DNA of 36,297 nucleotides, from the NCBI RefSeq assembly GCF_016862795.1, contig NZ_BONQ01000145.1, positions 1-36,297 on the forward strand, given 5' to 3'. The translations under genes were made by a program, and so were the position numbers. Source of the stretch: Dactylosporangium siamense (GTDB lineage: Bacteria; Actinomycetota; Actinomycetes; Mycobacteriales; Micromonosporaceae). The notes under the pieces were generated by a model. It saw nothing but the letters and a program-made list of their open reading frames with translations, had not been told where the DNA came from and made no database searches. This document shows, in pieces, positions 24,680 to 33,514 of this stretch (the first letter of the stretch is position 1; the number at the start of each line of letters is the position of its first letter).

Positions 24680-26617
24680 TCAGACGTGCCGGCCGAACCA
24701 CTCCAGGATCGCGTCGAAGCGGGCGACCCGGTGCGACGGGCGCCCGGAGCGGGACAGCTCGTGCCCCTCCCCCGGGAACAGCAGCAGCTCCACCGGGGTG
24801 CCGCGCCGTTTCAGCGCCACGAACAGCCGCTGGGCCTGCTCGACCGGGCAGCGCCAGTCCTGCTCCGAGTGGATGATCAGCATCGGGATGTCGATCTTGC
24901 CGGCGTACGTGAGCGGGCTCTGCTGCTCGAACGATCCGCCGTCGGCGCCGTACAGGGAGTCCGCGAACACCCAGCCGATGTCCGAGCTGCCCTGGAAGCT
25001 GTCGATCGCGTTGACGGCCCGCTCGGAGATCGCCGCCTTGAAGCGGTCGCCGTGCCGGCCGGCGAGCCACGTGGTCATGAACCCGCCGTGCGAGCCGCCG
25101 AGGACCCCGACCCGGTCGGCGTCGAGGTCGTCCTCCGCCAGGGCGGCGTCCAGCAGGGCGAGAAGGTCGGTGGCGGTGACCTCGCCGACGTTGCCACGCA
25201 CCGCCCGGCCGTGCGCCTCGCCGTAGCCGGACGAGCCCCGGGGGTTGCCGTACACGACCGCGTAGCCGGCGCCGGCGTACACCTGCGCCTCGTCGAAGAG
25301 CCGCCAGCCGTACTGCGCGAACGGCCCCCCGTGGATCATCAGCAGCACCGGGTGCGGGCCGTCGCCGGCGGGCTTGACCACCCAGCCGTGCACCGGATAG
25401 CCGTCGGGCGCGGTGGCGTTGATCTCGACCTGCTCCAGGGCCGTGACACCGGCCGAGAAGTCCGACAGCTTCAGGTCACCGGCGTAGACCTCGCCCCAGT
25501 CCGCCAGGCCCGCGATCGTCGCGACCACCGTGTCGCCCGCGACGCCGAACCCGGCGACCTGCCGCTCGCCGTCCAGCAGCACCTCCGGCGTACCCCCGTC
25601 GAACGGCACCCGCAGCAGCTGGACGGCGCCGCGGTGCTCGTTGGTGAACAGGACCCCACGGTCCGTGGCGGCGATGTCACCGCCGGGCGCGGCGAGGGTG
25701 TACGCCTCCGGGTCGAGCAGCTGCGTCGCCGTCCCGCCCTCGACGGGCACCGACCACAGGGACTCGTTGCGGACCACCGGGTCGACCCGGCCCTCGCCGG
25801 CGAGGCTGGCGGTGAACAGGACGGAGCGGCCGTCCGGCGCCCACCGGCACAGGCCCACGCTGAGCGTGGTGTCCGTCAGCGCCCGGATCTCGCCGCCGTC
25901 GGCCGGCATGACGCACACGTCGGCGGCCAGGTCGTCACCCCACGTGTCGTGCTGTTCGGAGACGAACGCCAGGGACCGCCCGTCGGGGCTCCAGACCGGG
26001 TCGCCGTGGCTGCGCTCGCCGTCGGTGACCTGCGTCAGCGAGCCGTCGAGGTCGGCCACGAACAGGTGCGCCGGGCGGTCCAGCAGGAACCCGAGGCCGT
26101 CGACGCGGTAGAAGTACCTGGTGATCCGCCGGGGCGCCTCCCCGTCGGCGCCGATCTTCTCGCCGTCCTCAGTCTTGCCGGTGCCGTAGCGCCCCTCGGC
26201 CGGCACCCGCGCGGAGAACGCGAGGCGGGCGCTGTCCGGTGACCAGGCCGGTGTGCCGGCGCCCAGCGGCAGGTCCGTCAGCCGCCGCGGCTCACCGCCG
26301 GCCAGGGGCAGGACGCACAGCTGCGGCGCGCCGTCGTGCTCGGCCTTGGCGCCGCCCGCGCGGCTCCCCGCCGCCTTCGTCGCGCGCAGGAACGCGAGCC
26401 ACCGTCCGTCCGGCGAGATCCGCGGGGCGCTGTCGTGCCATCCGTGGGTGAGCTGGGTGGGCGCGGCGCTCCCGTCGGTGCGAAGGAGCCAGAGCTGGGA
26501 GGTGTACGAGTCCGCCGCGAACTCGAGGCGGCTCACCGCCACGACGGCGGTCCTGCCGTCGGGGCTGACCGTAGGCGCACCGGGTAGGCGCATTTGGGAC
26601 AGATCGTTTGGCTTCAC
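24680..26617 (-). CDS. S9-family (prolyl oligopeptidase-type) serine peptidase
   Basis: A 645-aa acylaminoacyl/dipeptidyl peptidase-like enzyme. A TolB-like beta propeller (about 1-380) shows repeated PxxSPDGR blades (APRISPDGRWLAF, DPVWSPDGRSLAF, RWAPDGRSVLF). The C-terminal alpha/beta hydrolase catalytic domain has the nucleophile in GVLGGSHGGFMT, and the His in LFPGEGHELSRSGRP. No signal peptide is present, so it probably processes cytosolic peptides. The GTG at 26617 follows a TACTGT hexamer by 7 nt on its strand, suggesting a leaderless transcript; the frame continues to 26641. It is divergent from the next gene across 68 nt. Confidence 0.92.
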   Translation of the reverse strand: MKPNDLSQMRLPGAPTVSPDGRTAVVAVSRLEFAADSYTSQLWLLRTDGSAAPTQLTHGWHDSAPRISPDGRWLAFLRATKAAGSRAGGAKAEHDGAPQLCVLPLAGGEPRRLTDLPLGAGTPAWSPDSARLAFSARVPAEGRYGTGKTEDGEKIGADGEAPRRITRYFYRVDGLGFLLDRPAHLFVADLDGSLTQVTDGERSHGDPVWSPDGRSLAFVSEQHDTWGDDLAADVCVMPADGGEIRALTDTTLSVGLCRWAPDGRSVLFTASLAGEGRVDPVVRNESLWSVPVEGGTATQLLDPEAYTLAAPGGDIAATDRGVLFTNEHRGAVQLLRVPFDGGTPEVLLDGERQVAGFGVAGDTVVATIAGLADWGEVYAGDLKLSDFSAGVTALEQVEINATAPDGYPVHGWVVKPAGDGPHPVLLMIHGGPFAQYGWRLFDEAQVYAGAGYAVVYGNPRGSSGYGEAHGRAVRGNVGEVTATDLLALLDAALAEDDLDADRVGVLGGSHGGFMTTWLAGRHGDRFKAAISERAVNAIDSFQGSSDIGWVFADSLYGADGGSFEQQSPLTYAGKIDIPMLIIHSEQDWRCPVEQAQRLFVALKRRGTPVELLLFPGEGHELSRSGRPSHRVARFDAILEWFGRHV

Positions 26618-26685
26618 GCACCGCACAGTAGCCTGGGTCACACTTCTTACTCGTGGGTAACCTCCTACCTCTACCCTACGAATCC

Positions 26686-27540
26686 ATGGAGTTCCTGGAC
26701 CAGTCCTCGGGCCAGTTCTTGGACCGGGGTACCGATCGCCTGGCGCTGCACGCGTATCCGGTCGACGACGCCGCGACCCTCGCCGTCCTGTGGCCCGCGA
26801 TGGGCGTCCCGGCCCGCTACTACCGGCATTTCGCTGCCGCGCTGAACGCCACCGGCATCGAGGTCGTGGTCGCCGACCTGCGCGGCACCGGCGCCTCCAC
26901 CCCGCGCCCGTCCCGCGCCTCCCGGTACGGCCTCGCCGAGCTCACCGCCGACGTCGAGGCCGTCCTCGACACCCTCAAGCCCCGCCGGGCCGGCCGCCGC
27001 ACCCTGCTCGTCGGGCACTCCCTCGGTGGCCAGGCGTGCGCCCTGCACCTCGCCACCCGGCACGCCGCCGGCCTGGACCCGGGCGTCGACGGTCTCGCGC
27101 TGCTCGCGGTCGGCCTGCCGTACTGGCGCTGCTACCCGGGCCTCCGGGCCCCCTCCACGCTCGCGTTCACGTCCTCCCTGGCCGCCGTGTCCGCGCTCCT
27201 CGGCGTCTGGCCCGGGTGGGGCTTCGGCGGCCGCCAGTCCCGCGGCGTGATCGGCGACTGGGCGCACACCGCCCGCACCGGCCGCTACCCGACCCTGGCC
27301 GGCGTCGACATCGAGGCCGCGCTGCCGGGCGTGCGGCTGCCGGTGCTGGCCGTCGACATGGAGACCGACCAGTACACGCCCGCGCCGACGGTCGACTTCC
27401 TCACGGCGAAGCTGTCGGCCGCGTCCGTCACCCGCGCGCACTACTCCGCCGCGGACGCCGGCTCCCCGATCGACCACTTCACCTGGGCCCGCCACGGCAC
27501 GCTCCTGGCAAGCCGGGTCGCCGACTGGTTCTCGCCGTAG
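26686..27540 (+). CDS. Alpha/beta hydrolase (serine hydrolase type)
   Basis: A 284-aa hydrolase. The nucleophile elbow is intact (VGHSLGGQA, about residue 111). The oxyanion region (WPAMGVPARYY) and the DLRGTGAS turn precede it. A variable lid-like stretch (about 145-200) and a late acid/His region (DMETDQYTP, IDHFTWARHG) follow. It is probably an esterase or lipase-like enzyme in the cytoplasm; the substrate is unknown. ATG 26686 is chosen because TACCCT ends 8 nt upstream; an in-frame GTG at 26653 has no Shine-Dalgarno. The 80 nt after the stop are rich in short GCCGTG/GTGATG repeats and hold no gene. Confidence 0.88.
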   Translation: MEFLDQSSGQFLDRGTDRLALHAYPVDDAATLAVLWPAMGVPARYYRHFAAALNATGIEVVVADLRGTGASTPRPSRASRYGLAELTADVEAVLDTLKPRRAGRRTLLVGHSLGGQACALHLATRHAAGLDPGVDGLALLAVGLPYWRCYPGLRAPSTLAFTSSLAAVSALLGVWPGWGFGGRQSRGVIGDWAHTARTGRYPTLAGVDIEAALPGVRLPVLAVDMETDQYTPAPTVDFLTAKLSAASVTRAHYSAADAGSPIDHFTWARHGTLLASRVADWFSP

Positions 27541-27629
27541 CGTTTTTTCGGTGGGGTACCGCGACGCCCCTCGCCGTGGTGCCGTGGCGCCGCTCGCCGT
27601 GATGGCGTGATGCCGTGATGCCGTGGCGC

Positions 27630-28340
27630 TCATCGTGGTGCGGCGGCCTCGGCGAGTCTGGTCGCGGTGTGCTCGGTGAGCGGTTCACCGTGGCCGAAGC
27701 AGGCGATCCTCGGCCGGAGGCCGGCCTGGCGCTGGAACGACACCGCCGCCCGTGCCGGGTCGGTGTTGAACACGCCGAGCATGACCGTGCCGTCCGGCGC
27801 GCGGGCGATCGTGTCGCCGGTGAACAGCACCCCGTGCTCCGGCAGGTGGAACGCAACACTGCCCGGGGTGTGACCCGGCACGGCGACGGCGACGGCCTGG
27901 ACCCCGCCGCCGAGGTCGATGAGGTCGCCGTCGCGCAGCTCCCGGTCGACCCGGGCCGGAGCCGGCCGGTCGTCGGGCATGGTCGCGTGGACCTGGTCGT
28001 ACAGCTGCCGCTCCCAGCCTTCCAACACCGGCGGCGGGTTCTCCGCCTCACCCCGGACGACCTGGGCGTCGTCGCGGTGCGCGGCCACGCTGACGTCGCC
28101 CCAGGCGGCGACGTCCGCGGCCGATCCGACGTGGTCGACGTGCGCGTGGGTGAGCAGGACCTGCCGCAGGTCGCCTCGCCGGTGGCCGAGGGCTTCGACG
28201 GCCTTCGCGATCCGGGGCGCGGACCCCGGCAGGCCGGTGTCGACGAGGGTCAGCCCGTCGGGGCCGCACCACAGGTACGCGTGGCCGACCGGGGATCCGA
28301 GCAGGTACAGCGTGCGGGGCAGCAGTTCGACCAGGTTCAT
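27630..28340 (-). CDS. Metallo-beta-lactamase-fold hydrolase
   Basis: A 236-aa MBL-fold protein. The metal-binding motif is THAHVDHVG (about residues 63-71), followed by GHTPGS, the bridging Asp in FTGDTIA, and the late CFGHGEPL histidine. It opens with a beta-strand pair (TLYLLGSPVGHAYLW) typical of glyoxalase II or lactonase-like members. Thioester, lactone or phosphodiester hydrolysis is possible; the substrate is not evident. The ATG at 28340 lies 6 nt after a TACGGT hexamer on its strand and has no ribosome site. The frame continues to 28517 through low-complexity sequence that I do not think is coding. Confidence 0.9.
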   Translation of the reverse strand: MNLVELLPRTLYLLGSPVGHAYLWCGPDGLTLVDTGLPGSAPRIAKAVEALGHRRGDLRQVLLTHAHVDHVGSAADVAAWGDVSVAAHRDDAQVVRGEAENPPPVLEGWERQLYDQVHATMPDDRPAPARVDRELRDGDLIDLGGGVQAVAVAVPGHTPGSVAFHLPEHGVLFTGDTIARAPDGTVMLGVFNTDPARAAVSFQRQAGLRPRIACFGHGEPLTEHTATRLAEAAAPR

Positions 28341-28642
28341 CCCCGGACCGTAGGCACCCCGGGCGGCCGGCGCCCAGCCCGCTTCACCGACGGCGGATCC
28401 GCCCACGGCGAACCCCCGCACGCACCACACCTTGCCCCGCGCGGCACACCACCGGCGCGCACCCACACGACCGGTGGCCAACGTCGCGGACCGGCCACAC
28501 AGGCGACCGCCACACAAGCGACCGCGGGACGACTGTGATCAACCGTCGCGTGACCGGGAAGCGGATCCGACGGGGGCAGCGACGCGTGTGTGCGGCCACG
28601 ACCCGACTGCCGGGTCCAGGCCGCACAGCACCAGCGATCTTG

Positions 28643-28696
28643 CGACTACCTGGTTGATCGGTGGCTCGTGGGTGCCAGTTATCAACCAGGTAGTCG
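28643..28696. repeat. CTACCTGGTTGAT hairpin, copy 2
   Basis: This is the best copy. CGACTACCTGGTTGAT (28643-28658) is the exact reverse complement of 28681-28696, giving 16 perfect pairs. An inner TGGC/GCCA stem lies at 28662-28665/28674-28677. GCGATCTTG lies just upstream, as in copy 1. It sits in the gap between the MBL gene start and the respiratory operon end. Positions 28341-28620 hold low-complexity CACAC/GCGACCG repeats and no gene. Confidence 0.85.
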
Positions 28697-28778
28697 AGGT
28701 TTCCCAAGTGGGCGGGCAAGGCCCGGATCCGATCTGGGCGCACCGGGCCGCCCGGACCGCCGAATCGATCTTGCGCAG

Positions 28779-28835
28779 CATGATCGAAGGGCGACACCGG
28801 CCGTCCACGCAGCCGGGGGCACTCCTTCGACCATG
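28779..28835. repeat. Diverged relative of the 10142-10359 palindromic repeat
   Basis: CATGATCGAAGG (28779-28790) pairs with CCTTCGACCATG (28824-28835) at 11 of 12 positions. The loop keeps GGCCGTCCACGC, as in both copies at 10142-10359. CGATCTTGCG precedes it. Positions 28836-28918 show nothing recognisable. Confidence 0.65.
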
Positions 28836-28918
28836 ACGAAGATTCACTTCGGCTGCGGACGAAAGCGCGCGAAGGACTACTTTTCGGGCATCGGTTCCGA
28901 TCCGCGAGGGGCGCGTCG

Positions 28919-29106
28919 GCGACCGCAGGTCGCGTCGTGGCCGGCCGCGGCCGCGGGCTTGTCACGACCACAGGTCGTGGCTGCGGGCTTGTCACGACCG
29001 CAGGTCGTGTCGCCGCGACTGTCCGCGGAGGTGGCAGGGAGGCCGTTCACGGCCGACCGGTGGCTGACGGGAGCGGCGGGCCGTGCCCACGACGGACCGG
29101 AGCCGG
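28919..29106 (+). repeat. Dispersed repeat with CACGACC-GCA-GGTCGTG palindromes, copy 2
   Basis: The palindrome appears intact at 28993-29009, with one change at 28963-28979, and in degenerate form at 28919-28935. Block 29033-29106 then matches 2900-2972 in the same orientation. It ends a few bases before the terminator of the respiratory operon. Confidence 0.75.
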
Positions 29107-29112
29107 CAAACG

Positions 29113-29150
29113 GCGACGCCCCCGGCTTCAGGAGAAGCAGGGGGCGTCGC
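29113..29150 (-). terminator. Terminator of the ctaE-qcrCAB operon
   Basis: GCGACGCCCCC (29113-29123) and GGGGGCGTCGC (29140-29150) form 11 perfect pairs. They continue inward with GCTTC/GAAGC after one mismatch, leaving a 4-nt loop. It begins 10 nt past the qcrB stop, reading on the minus strand. A short GTTT follows within a few bases. Confidence 0.85.
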
Positions 29151-29160
29151 GCGGGTCGGA

Positions 29161-30792
29161 TCAGTGGCCGCTGGTGATCTCTTCGCGGTCACGGTCGTCG
29201 TCGAGCTGGCGCGGCTTCGGGGCCGGGCCCGCCTTCTCGATCGGGTAGAAGAAGCCCTTCACCGTCGGGGCCAGGGCACCGAGGCGGTTCATCTTCTTCG
29301 GCACGACCCAGCCGCCGTACTCGAGGCCGTGGTGGGCCTCCTCGTCCGACGGGCCATGGCCGTTGCCGGAGGGCAGCGGCTGGTGGATCTCGACGAACTT
29401 GCCGTCGGGGAGGCGGCGGATGATGCCGGTCTCCACGCCGTGGGCGAGGACCTCGCGGTCGTGCTGCTGGAGGCCGAGCGCGACGCGGAACGCCACGTAG
29501 TAGGCCAGCGGCGGCACGATGAGGATGCCGATGCGGCCGGCCCAGGTCATCGCGTTGAGGCTGATGTGGAACTTGTCCGCGACGACGTCGTTGCCGCCGG
29601 AGATCAGCAGGACCACGTAGAACGCGATGGCCATGGCGCCGAGGGCGGTGCGCAGCGGGTTGTCGCGGGGACGTTGCAGGAGGTTGTGGACCTCTTTGTC
29701 CTTGGAGAACCGCGCCTCGATGAACGGATAGAAGATCGGCAACATCGTCAGGATGCCTGGTAGCACCACCGTCGGCCAGAAGATCGGCGGGATGGTGTAC
29801 CCGTCACCGTAGAAGAAGTCGAAGCGGATCTCCCAGGCCGGGAAGAGCCGGGTCGAGCCGTCGAGGAACATGACGTACCAGTCGGGCTGGCTCGCCGCGG
29901 ACACGACCGCGGCCTTGTACGGGCCGAACAGCCAGATCGGGTTGATCTGGAACAGACCCGCCAGGGCGGCGATCATGGCGAACACGATCATGAAGAAGCC
30001 GCCGGCCTTGGCCGCGAAGCCGGGGAACATGCGCACGCCGACCACGTTGTTGTTGGTCCGGCCGGGGCCGGGCCACTGGGTGTGCTTCTGCTTCACCAGC
30101 AGGCCCATGTGGACGCTGATGAGGCCGAGCAGCGCACCGGGGACGAGCAGCACGTGGACGATGTACAGCCGGTCGAGGATCACCTCGCCGGGGAACTCGC
30201 CGCCGAACAGCGACGTGGTCACCCACGTGCCCACGATCGGGATGGACAGCATGATCGCGCTGGCGATGCGAAGGCCCGTGCCGGACAGCGCGTCGTCGGG
30301 GAGCGAGTAGCCGCCGAAGCCCTCGAGGAAGCCCATCCAGAACAGCAGGACGCCGACGATCCAGTTGGCCTCGCGGGGCTTGCGGAACGCGCCGGTGAAG
30401 AAGACCCGGAACATGTGCACCACGATCGCGGCCATGAACAGCAGCGCGGCCCAGTGGTGCATCTGGCGCATGAACAGGCCGCCGCGCACGTCGAACGAGA
30501 TGTGCAGCGCGGTGTTGTACGCCTGCGACATCTCCACGCCGCGCAGGGGCGCGTAGCTGCCGTCATAGACGACCTCGCGCAACGACGGGTCGAAGAACAG
30601 GGCCAGGAAGATGCCGCTGAGCAGCAGGACGATGAACGAGTAGAGCGCGATCTCACCCAGCAGGAACGACCAGTGGTCGGGGAAGACCTTGTTCATCAAC
30701 CGCCGCAGCGGGGTGGCCGCCTGGAACCGCTCGTCGAGGGCCCTGGCGGAGTTGGCCGGGAGGGCCCGGACGTCGATCTTGCGCCGTTTCAT
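29161..30792 (-). CDS. qcrB: Cytochrome bc complex, cytochrome b subunit
   Basis: A 543-aa multi-pass membrane protein carrying hemes bL and bH and both menaquinone sites. Heme-ligand histidines lie in [19 protein letters not shown] and in the YIVHVL and SVHMGLL segments. The Qo-site motif is PDWY (QPDWYVMF), the actinobacterial form of PEWY. About eight or nine transmembrane helices precede a roughly 130-residue cytoplasmic C-terminal tail (from about residue 410) typical of actinobacteria. The ATG at 30792 overlaps the qcrA stop by 4 nt. It is the last gene of the operon, followed by a strong terminator. Together with QcrA, QcrC and the aa3 oxidase it should form the bcc-aa3 supercomplex. 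Confidence 0.97.
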   Translation of the reverse strand: MKRRKIDVRALPANSARALDERFQAATPLRRLMNKVFPDHWSFLLGEIALYSFIVLLLSGIFLALFFDPSLREVVYDGSYAPLRGVEMSQAYNTALHISFDVRGGLFMRQMHHWAALLFMAAIVVHMFRVFFTGAFRKPREANWIVGVLLFWMGFLEGFGGYSLPDDALSGTGLRIASAIMLSIPIVGTWVTTSLFGGEFPGEVILDRLYIVHVLLVPGALLGLISVHMGLLVKQKHTQWPGPGRTNNNVVGVRMFPGFAAKAGGFFMIVFAMIAALAGLFQINPIWLFGPYKAAVVSAASQPDWYVMFLDGSTRLFPAWEIRFDFFYGDGYTIPPIFWPTVVLPGILTMLPIFYPFIEARFSKDKEVHNLLQRPRDNPLRTALGAMAIAFYVVLLISGGNDVVADKFHISLNAMTWAGRIGILIVPPLAYYVAFRVALGLQQHDREVLAHGVETGIIRRLPDGKFVEIHQPLPSGNGHGPSDEEAHHGLEYGGWVVPKKMNRLGALAPTVKGFFYPIEKAGPAPKPRQLDDDRDREEITSGH

Positions 30793-31883
30793 GGCCGCTC
30801 CCAGAAGGCCGGTCCGACCGGAATCTTGTAGTCCTGCGTTGCGATGAAGTAACCCTCATCGTCCACCGTAATCGGCAGCTGGGGCAAGGCGCGGCTGGCC
30901 GGACCGAAGATGGGCCGCGCGTTGTCCGTGATCTGGAACTGTGACTGGTGGCAGGGGCACAGCAGGCGGTTGGTCTGCTGCTCGTAGAGGCTTGCCGGGC
31001 AGCCGGCGTGCGTGCAGATCTTCGAGTAGGCCACGAAGTTCTGCCACTGCGAACCGTGGTTGAGCTCCTTGGCCTGCTTCTTCGTCAGCTCGGCGTCCTG
31101 CTCGCGGAGGTGGATGAGCAGCGTCGGCGAGTCGGCCCACTTGTTGGTGGCGCCGTGCGGGATGCCCGGGAAGACGGTGATCTGGCCGCCGACGCTGACG
31201 TCCGCGGGGCGGATCGGGGTGCCGTCCTCGTGCGTGAGGCGCACCGGCTTGCCGTCGTTGTGCTTGGGGTCCCAGCCGGTGGTGAAGAAGACGTTCTCGC
31301 CGTCCTGCGTCGGCGCCTTGATCAGCGAGCCGACGAGCAGGGCACCGGCGACCGCGCCGAGCGGCGCGGCACCGGCGAGGAACGCCAGGCCGACGAAGCG
31401 GCGGCGCTTGAGGCCGAGCTCGTCGCCCATGTTCAGGATCGTCGCCGCGGTCAGCACCTGCTCGGTGCTGTCCGACGGACCGTCGTGCCGCTCCTGGATC
31501 GACACCTCTTCGGGCAGGAGCTTCTTGCTCCACACCACGATGCCCAGGCCCAGGGACAGCAGGCACAGCCCGAGCGTCGCGCCGAGGACCGGCGTGTAGT
31601 ACGGGAAGAGCGCGCGGTAGGTCGAGTCGCCCTCGCCGTACTTCCACGGCCAGGCGATGTAGGCGACCACGAACGCGGTGCCCATCAGGCCCGTGAGCAG
31701 GAACAGGAACGACAGGACGCGCTCGATGCGGCGCTCCGCGCGGGTGCCCGGGACCGGGAACCGCGGCGCGTAGTGCACGATCTGCACGCCGTCGCGGCGG
31801 GCGCCCTCCTTGACCAGGTCGAACCTGGTCAGCGACGCGTCGCTGGCGTCGAACTCGTCGTCGGACGGGTGGTGGGTGGTCAT
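30789..31883 (-). CDS. qcrA: Cytochrome bc complex, Rieske iron-sulfur subunit
   Basis: A 364-aa Rieske protein that passes electrons from menaquinol to the c-type cytochrome. Three N-terminal membrane spans (around residues 55-75, 95-115 and 160-185), instead of the usual one, are characteristic of actinobacteria. The 2Fe-2S cluster is bound by CTHAGC (Cys290, His292) and CPCHQSQF. The ATG at 31883 overlaps the qcrC stop by 4 nt and is preferred over the upstream in-frame ATG at 31901. Its own stop overlaps the qcrB start, so all three subunits are translationally coupled. Confidence 0.97.
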   Translation of the reverse strand: MTTHHPSDDEFDASDASLTRFDLVKEGARRDGVQIVHYAPRFPVPGTRAERRIERVLSFLFLLTGLMGTAFVVAYIAWPWKYGEGDSTYRALFPYYTPVLGATLGLCLLSLGLGIVVWSKKLLPEEVSIQERHDGPSDSTEQVLTAATILNMGDELGLKRRRFVGLAFLAGAAPLGAVAGALLVGSLIKAPTQDGENVFFTTGWDPKHNDGKPVRLTHEDGTPIRPADVSVGGQITVFPGIPHGATNKWADSPTLLIHLREQDAELTKKQAKELNHGSQWQNFVAYSKICTHAGCPASLYEQQTNRLLCPCHQSQFQITDNARPIFGPASRALPQLPITVDDEGYFIATQDYKIPVGPAFWERP

Positions 31884-32746
31884 GACTTCCCTGCAATCCA
31901 CAGCGTGGCGAACACGAGCGCCGCGATACCGACGAGGAAGATGACGAGGCCCTCGGGCACCGGACCGTACCGGCCGAGTGCCCAGCCGCCCGGGTCGGCC
32001 GCCTCGTTCTTGTTGAGGTCCTGGATGTAGGCGATGATCGCTGCCTTGTCGTCCGGGCTCAGCTGGTTGTTGCCGAACACCGGCATGTTCTGCGGACCGG
32101 TCAGCATCGCCGCGTAGATGTCACGGTTGGTCGAGTGCTGCAGCGACGGGGCGAACTTGCCCGAGGACAGCGCGCCGCCACCGGTGGAGAACGCGTGGCA
32201 CGAGGAGCAGTTGACCCGGTACAGCTCACCGCCGTGCGCCAGGATCTTGTCGCTGCCGCGGGCCTGCTTGACCTGCTCGTCGAGGCTCTCCGCGCTCGGC
32301 AGCTGCGGGCCGCCGCCCAGCTCCTGGATGTAGGCGCCGAGCTCGGCGGCCTGGCTCTCGTCGAACTGCGGTGTCTTGCGCTCGGCCTGCGCCTCCTGGC
32401 GGGCCAGTGGCATGCGACCCGTGTTGACCTGGAACTCCACGGCGGCGGAGCCGACGCCGATGAGGCTCGGACCCCGGTTCTCCACGCCCTGGGCGTTGCG
32501 GCCGTGGCAGGTGATGCAGCTGACCTCGTAGATCGCCTTGCCGTTCGCCGCCGCGTCGGACAGCTTCACGGTCTCCTCGGCGCGGCCGACGCCCGGTGCG
32601 TACGCCGTGTAGAGGCCGCCGGCGAGCGTGAGCGCCGCGACCAGGCGCACGGCCGCCGACAACCGCCGTCGCAGCTTGCCCCGCGCCGCGCGCGCGCCAC
32701 CCGGCACCAGCCGGGCAAGCGGCCGCTTGCTCTGCTCAGAAGTCAT
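31880..32746 (-). CDS. qcrC: Cytochrome bc complex, diheme cytochrome c subunit
   Basis: A 288-aa membrane-anchored cytochrome with two heme c sites, CITCH and CSSCH, each heading one cytochrome c fold. Downstream methionine-containing segments (TGRMPL, GPQNMPVFG) probably supply the axial ligands. An N-terminal hydrophobic helix (LVAALTLAGGLYTAY) and a C-terminal anchor (VIFLVGIAALVFATLWIA) place the hemes outside the membrane. Diheme QcrC replaces a soluble cytochrome c in actinobacteria, passing electrons directly to the aa3 oxidase. The ATG at 32746 has AAGGTGAGG just upstream. It lies 81 nt after ctaE. Confidence 0.97.
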   Translation of the reverse strand: MTSEQSKRPLARLVPGGARAARGKLRRRLSAAVRLVAALTLAGGLYTAYAPGVGRAEETVKLSDAAANGKAIYEVSCITCHGRNAQGVENRGPSLIGVGSAAVEFQVNTGRMPLARQEAQAERKTPQFDESQAAELGAYIQELGGGPQLPSAESLDEQVKQARGSDKILAHGGELYRVNCSSCHAFSTGGGALSSGKFAPSLQHSTNRDIYAAMLTGPQNMPVFGNNQLSPDDKAAIIAYIQDLNKNEAADPGGWALGRYGPVPEGLVIFLVGIAALVFATLWIAGKS

Positions 32747-32827
32747 GGCCTCACCTTTGTCGTCATCACCTAAGTCGTCTCAAGAAGTGGGTGGTCCCCG
32801 GGAGCGTGTGACGCGCGGCCCGAACTC

Positions 32828-33427
32828 CTACTGGAGGAAGTAGATCATTGCGAACAGTGCGATCCACACCACGTCGACGAAGTGCCAGTAGTACGACACG
32901 ACGATCGCCGCGGTCGCCTGGGCGGGGGTGAACCGGCCCATGGTGGTGCGGATCAGATAGATGATGAAGGCGATGAGTCCACCCGTGACGTGCAGGCCGT
33001 GGAAGCCGGTCGTCAGGTAGAACATCGAGCCGTAGCCGTCACCGTTGATCTTCACACCCTCGCCGACCAGGGTCACGTACTCGTTGGCCTGGCCCAGCAC
33101 GAAGATCAGGCCCATCACGAAGGTCAGCGCGAACCACCGGCGCAGGCCGTGCACGTCACCGCGCTCGGCGCGGAACACGCCGATCTGGCAGGTGATGGAC
33201 GACAGCACCAGGACCGTGGTGAAGGTCAACGCGTACCAGACGTTGAGGACCTCGGTGTGCTTCTCCCACAGCTCGGGAGCCGCCGCACGGATCGAGAAAT
33301 ACATCGCGAACAGCGCCGCGAAGAACATCAGTTCGCTGGAGAGCCACACGATCGTCCCGACACTGACCATGTTGGGCCTGGTCAGTGAGTGGATCTGGCT
33401 CTTGGCAATCGCTGGGGCCGCAGTCAC
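32828..33427 (-). CDS. ctaE: Cytochrome c oxidase subunit III
   Basis: A 199-aa membrane protein with five transmembrane helices, the short actinobacterial form. Typical features are [17 protein letters not shown], the FHGLHVTGG segment and the terminal [14 protein letters not shown]. It supports the stability and oxygen supply of the aa3 oxidase. Subunits I and II (ctaD, ctaC) are not in this window, as is usual in actinomycetes, where ctaE heads the qcr operon. The GTG at 33427 is preceded on its strand by an AATAAT hexamer ending 7 nt before it, so the operon may begin leaderless. It is divergent from the ctaG-like gene. Confidence 0.96.
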   Translation of the reverse strand: MTAAPAIAKSQIHSLTRPNMVSVGTIVWLSSELMFFAALFAMYFSIRAAAPELWEKHTEVLNVWYALTFTTVLVLSSITCQIGVFRAERGDVHGLRRWFALTFVMGLIFVLGQANEYVTLVGEGVKINGDGYGSMFYLTTGFHGLHVTGGLIAFIIYLIRTTMGRFTPAQATAAIVVSYYWHFVDVVWIALFAMIYFLQ

Positions 33428-33514
33428 GCCGTCATTATTGCCCCCCGATCATCACCGGCTTTTCACGGGGTCCACCAGAGTGGGGCGTTTCGTGCGTCGG
33501 CATAGTCTGGGGAC

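Noticed and set aside
28341-28517. Extended N-terminus of the MBL-fold protein
   Set aside because: The extra sequence is low-complexity and not conserved-looking; the ATG at 28340 fits the family start and has a -10-like hexamer 6 nt upstream.
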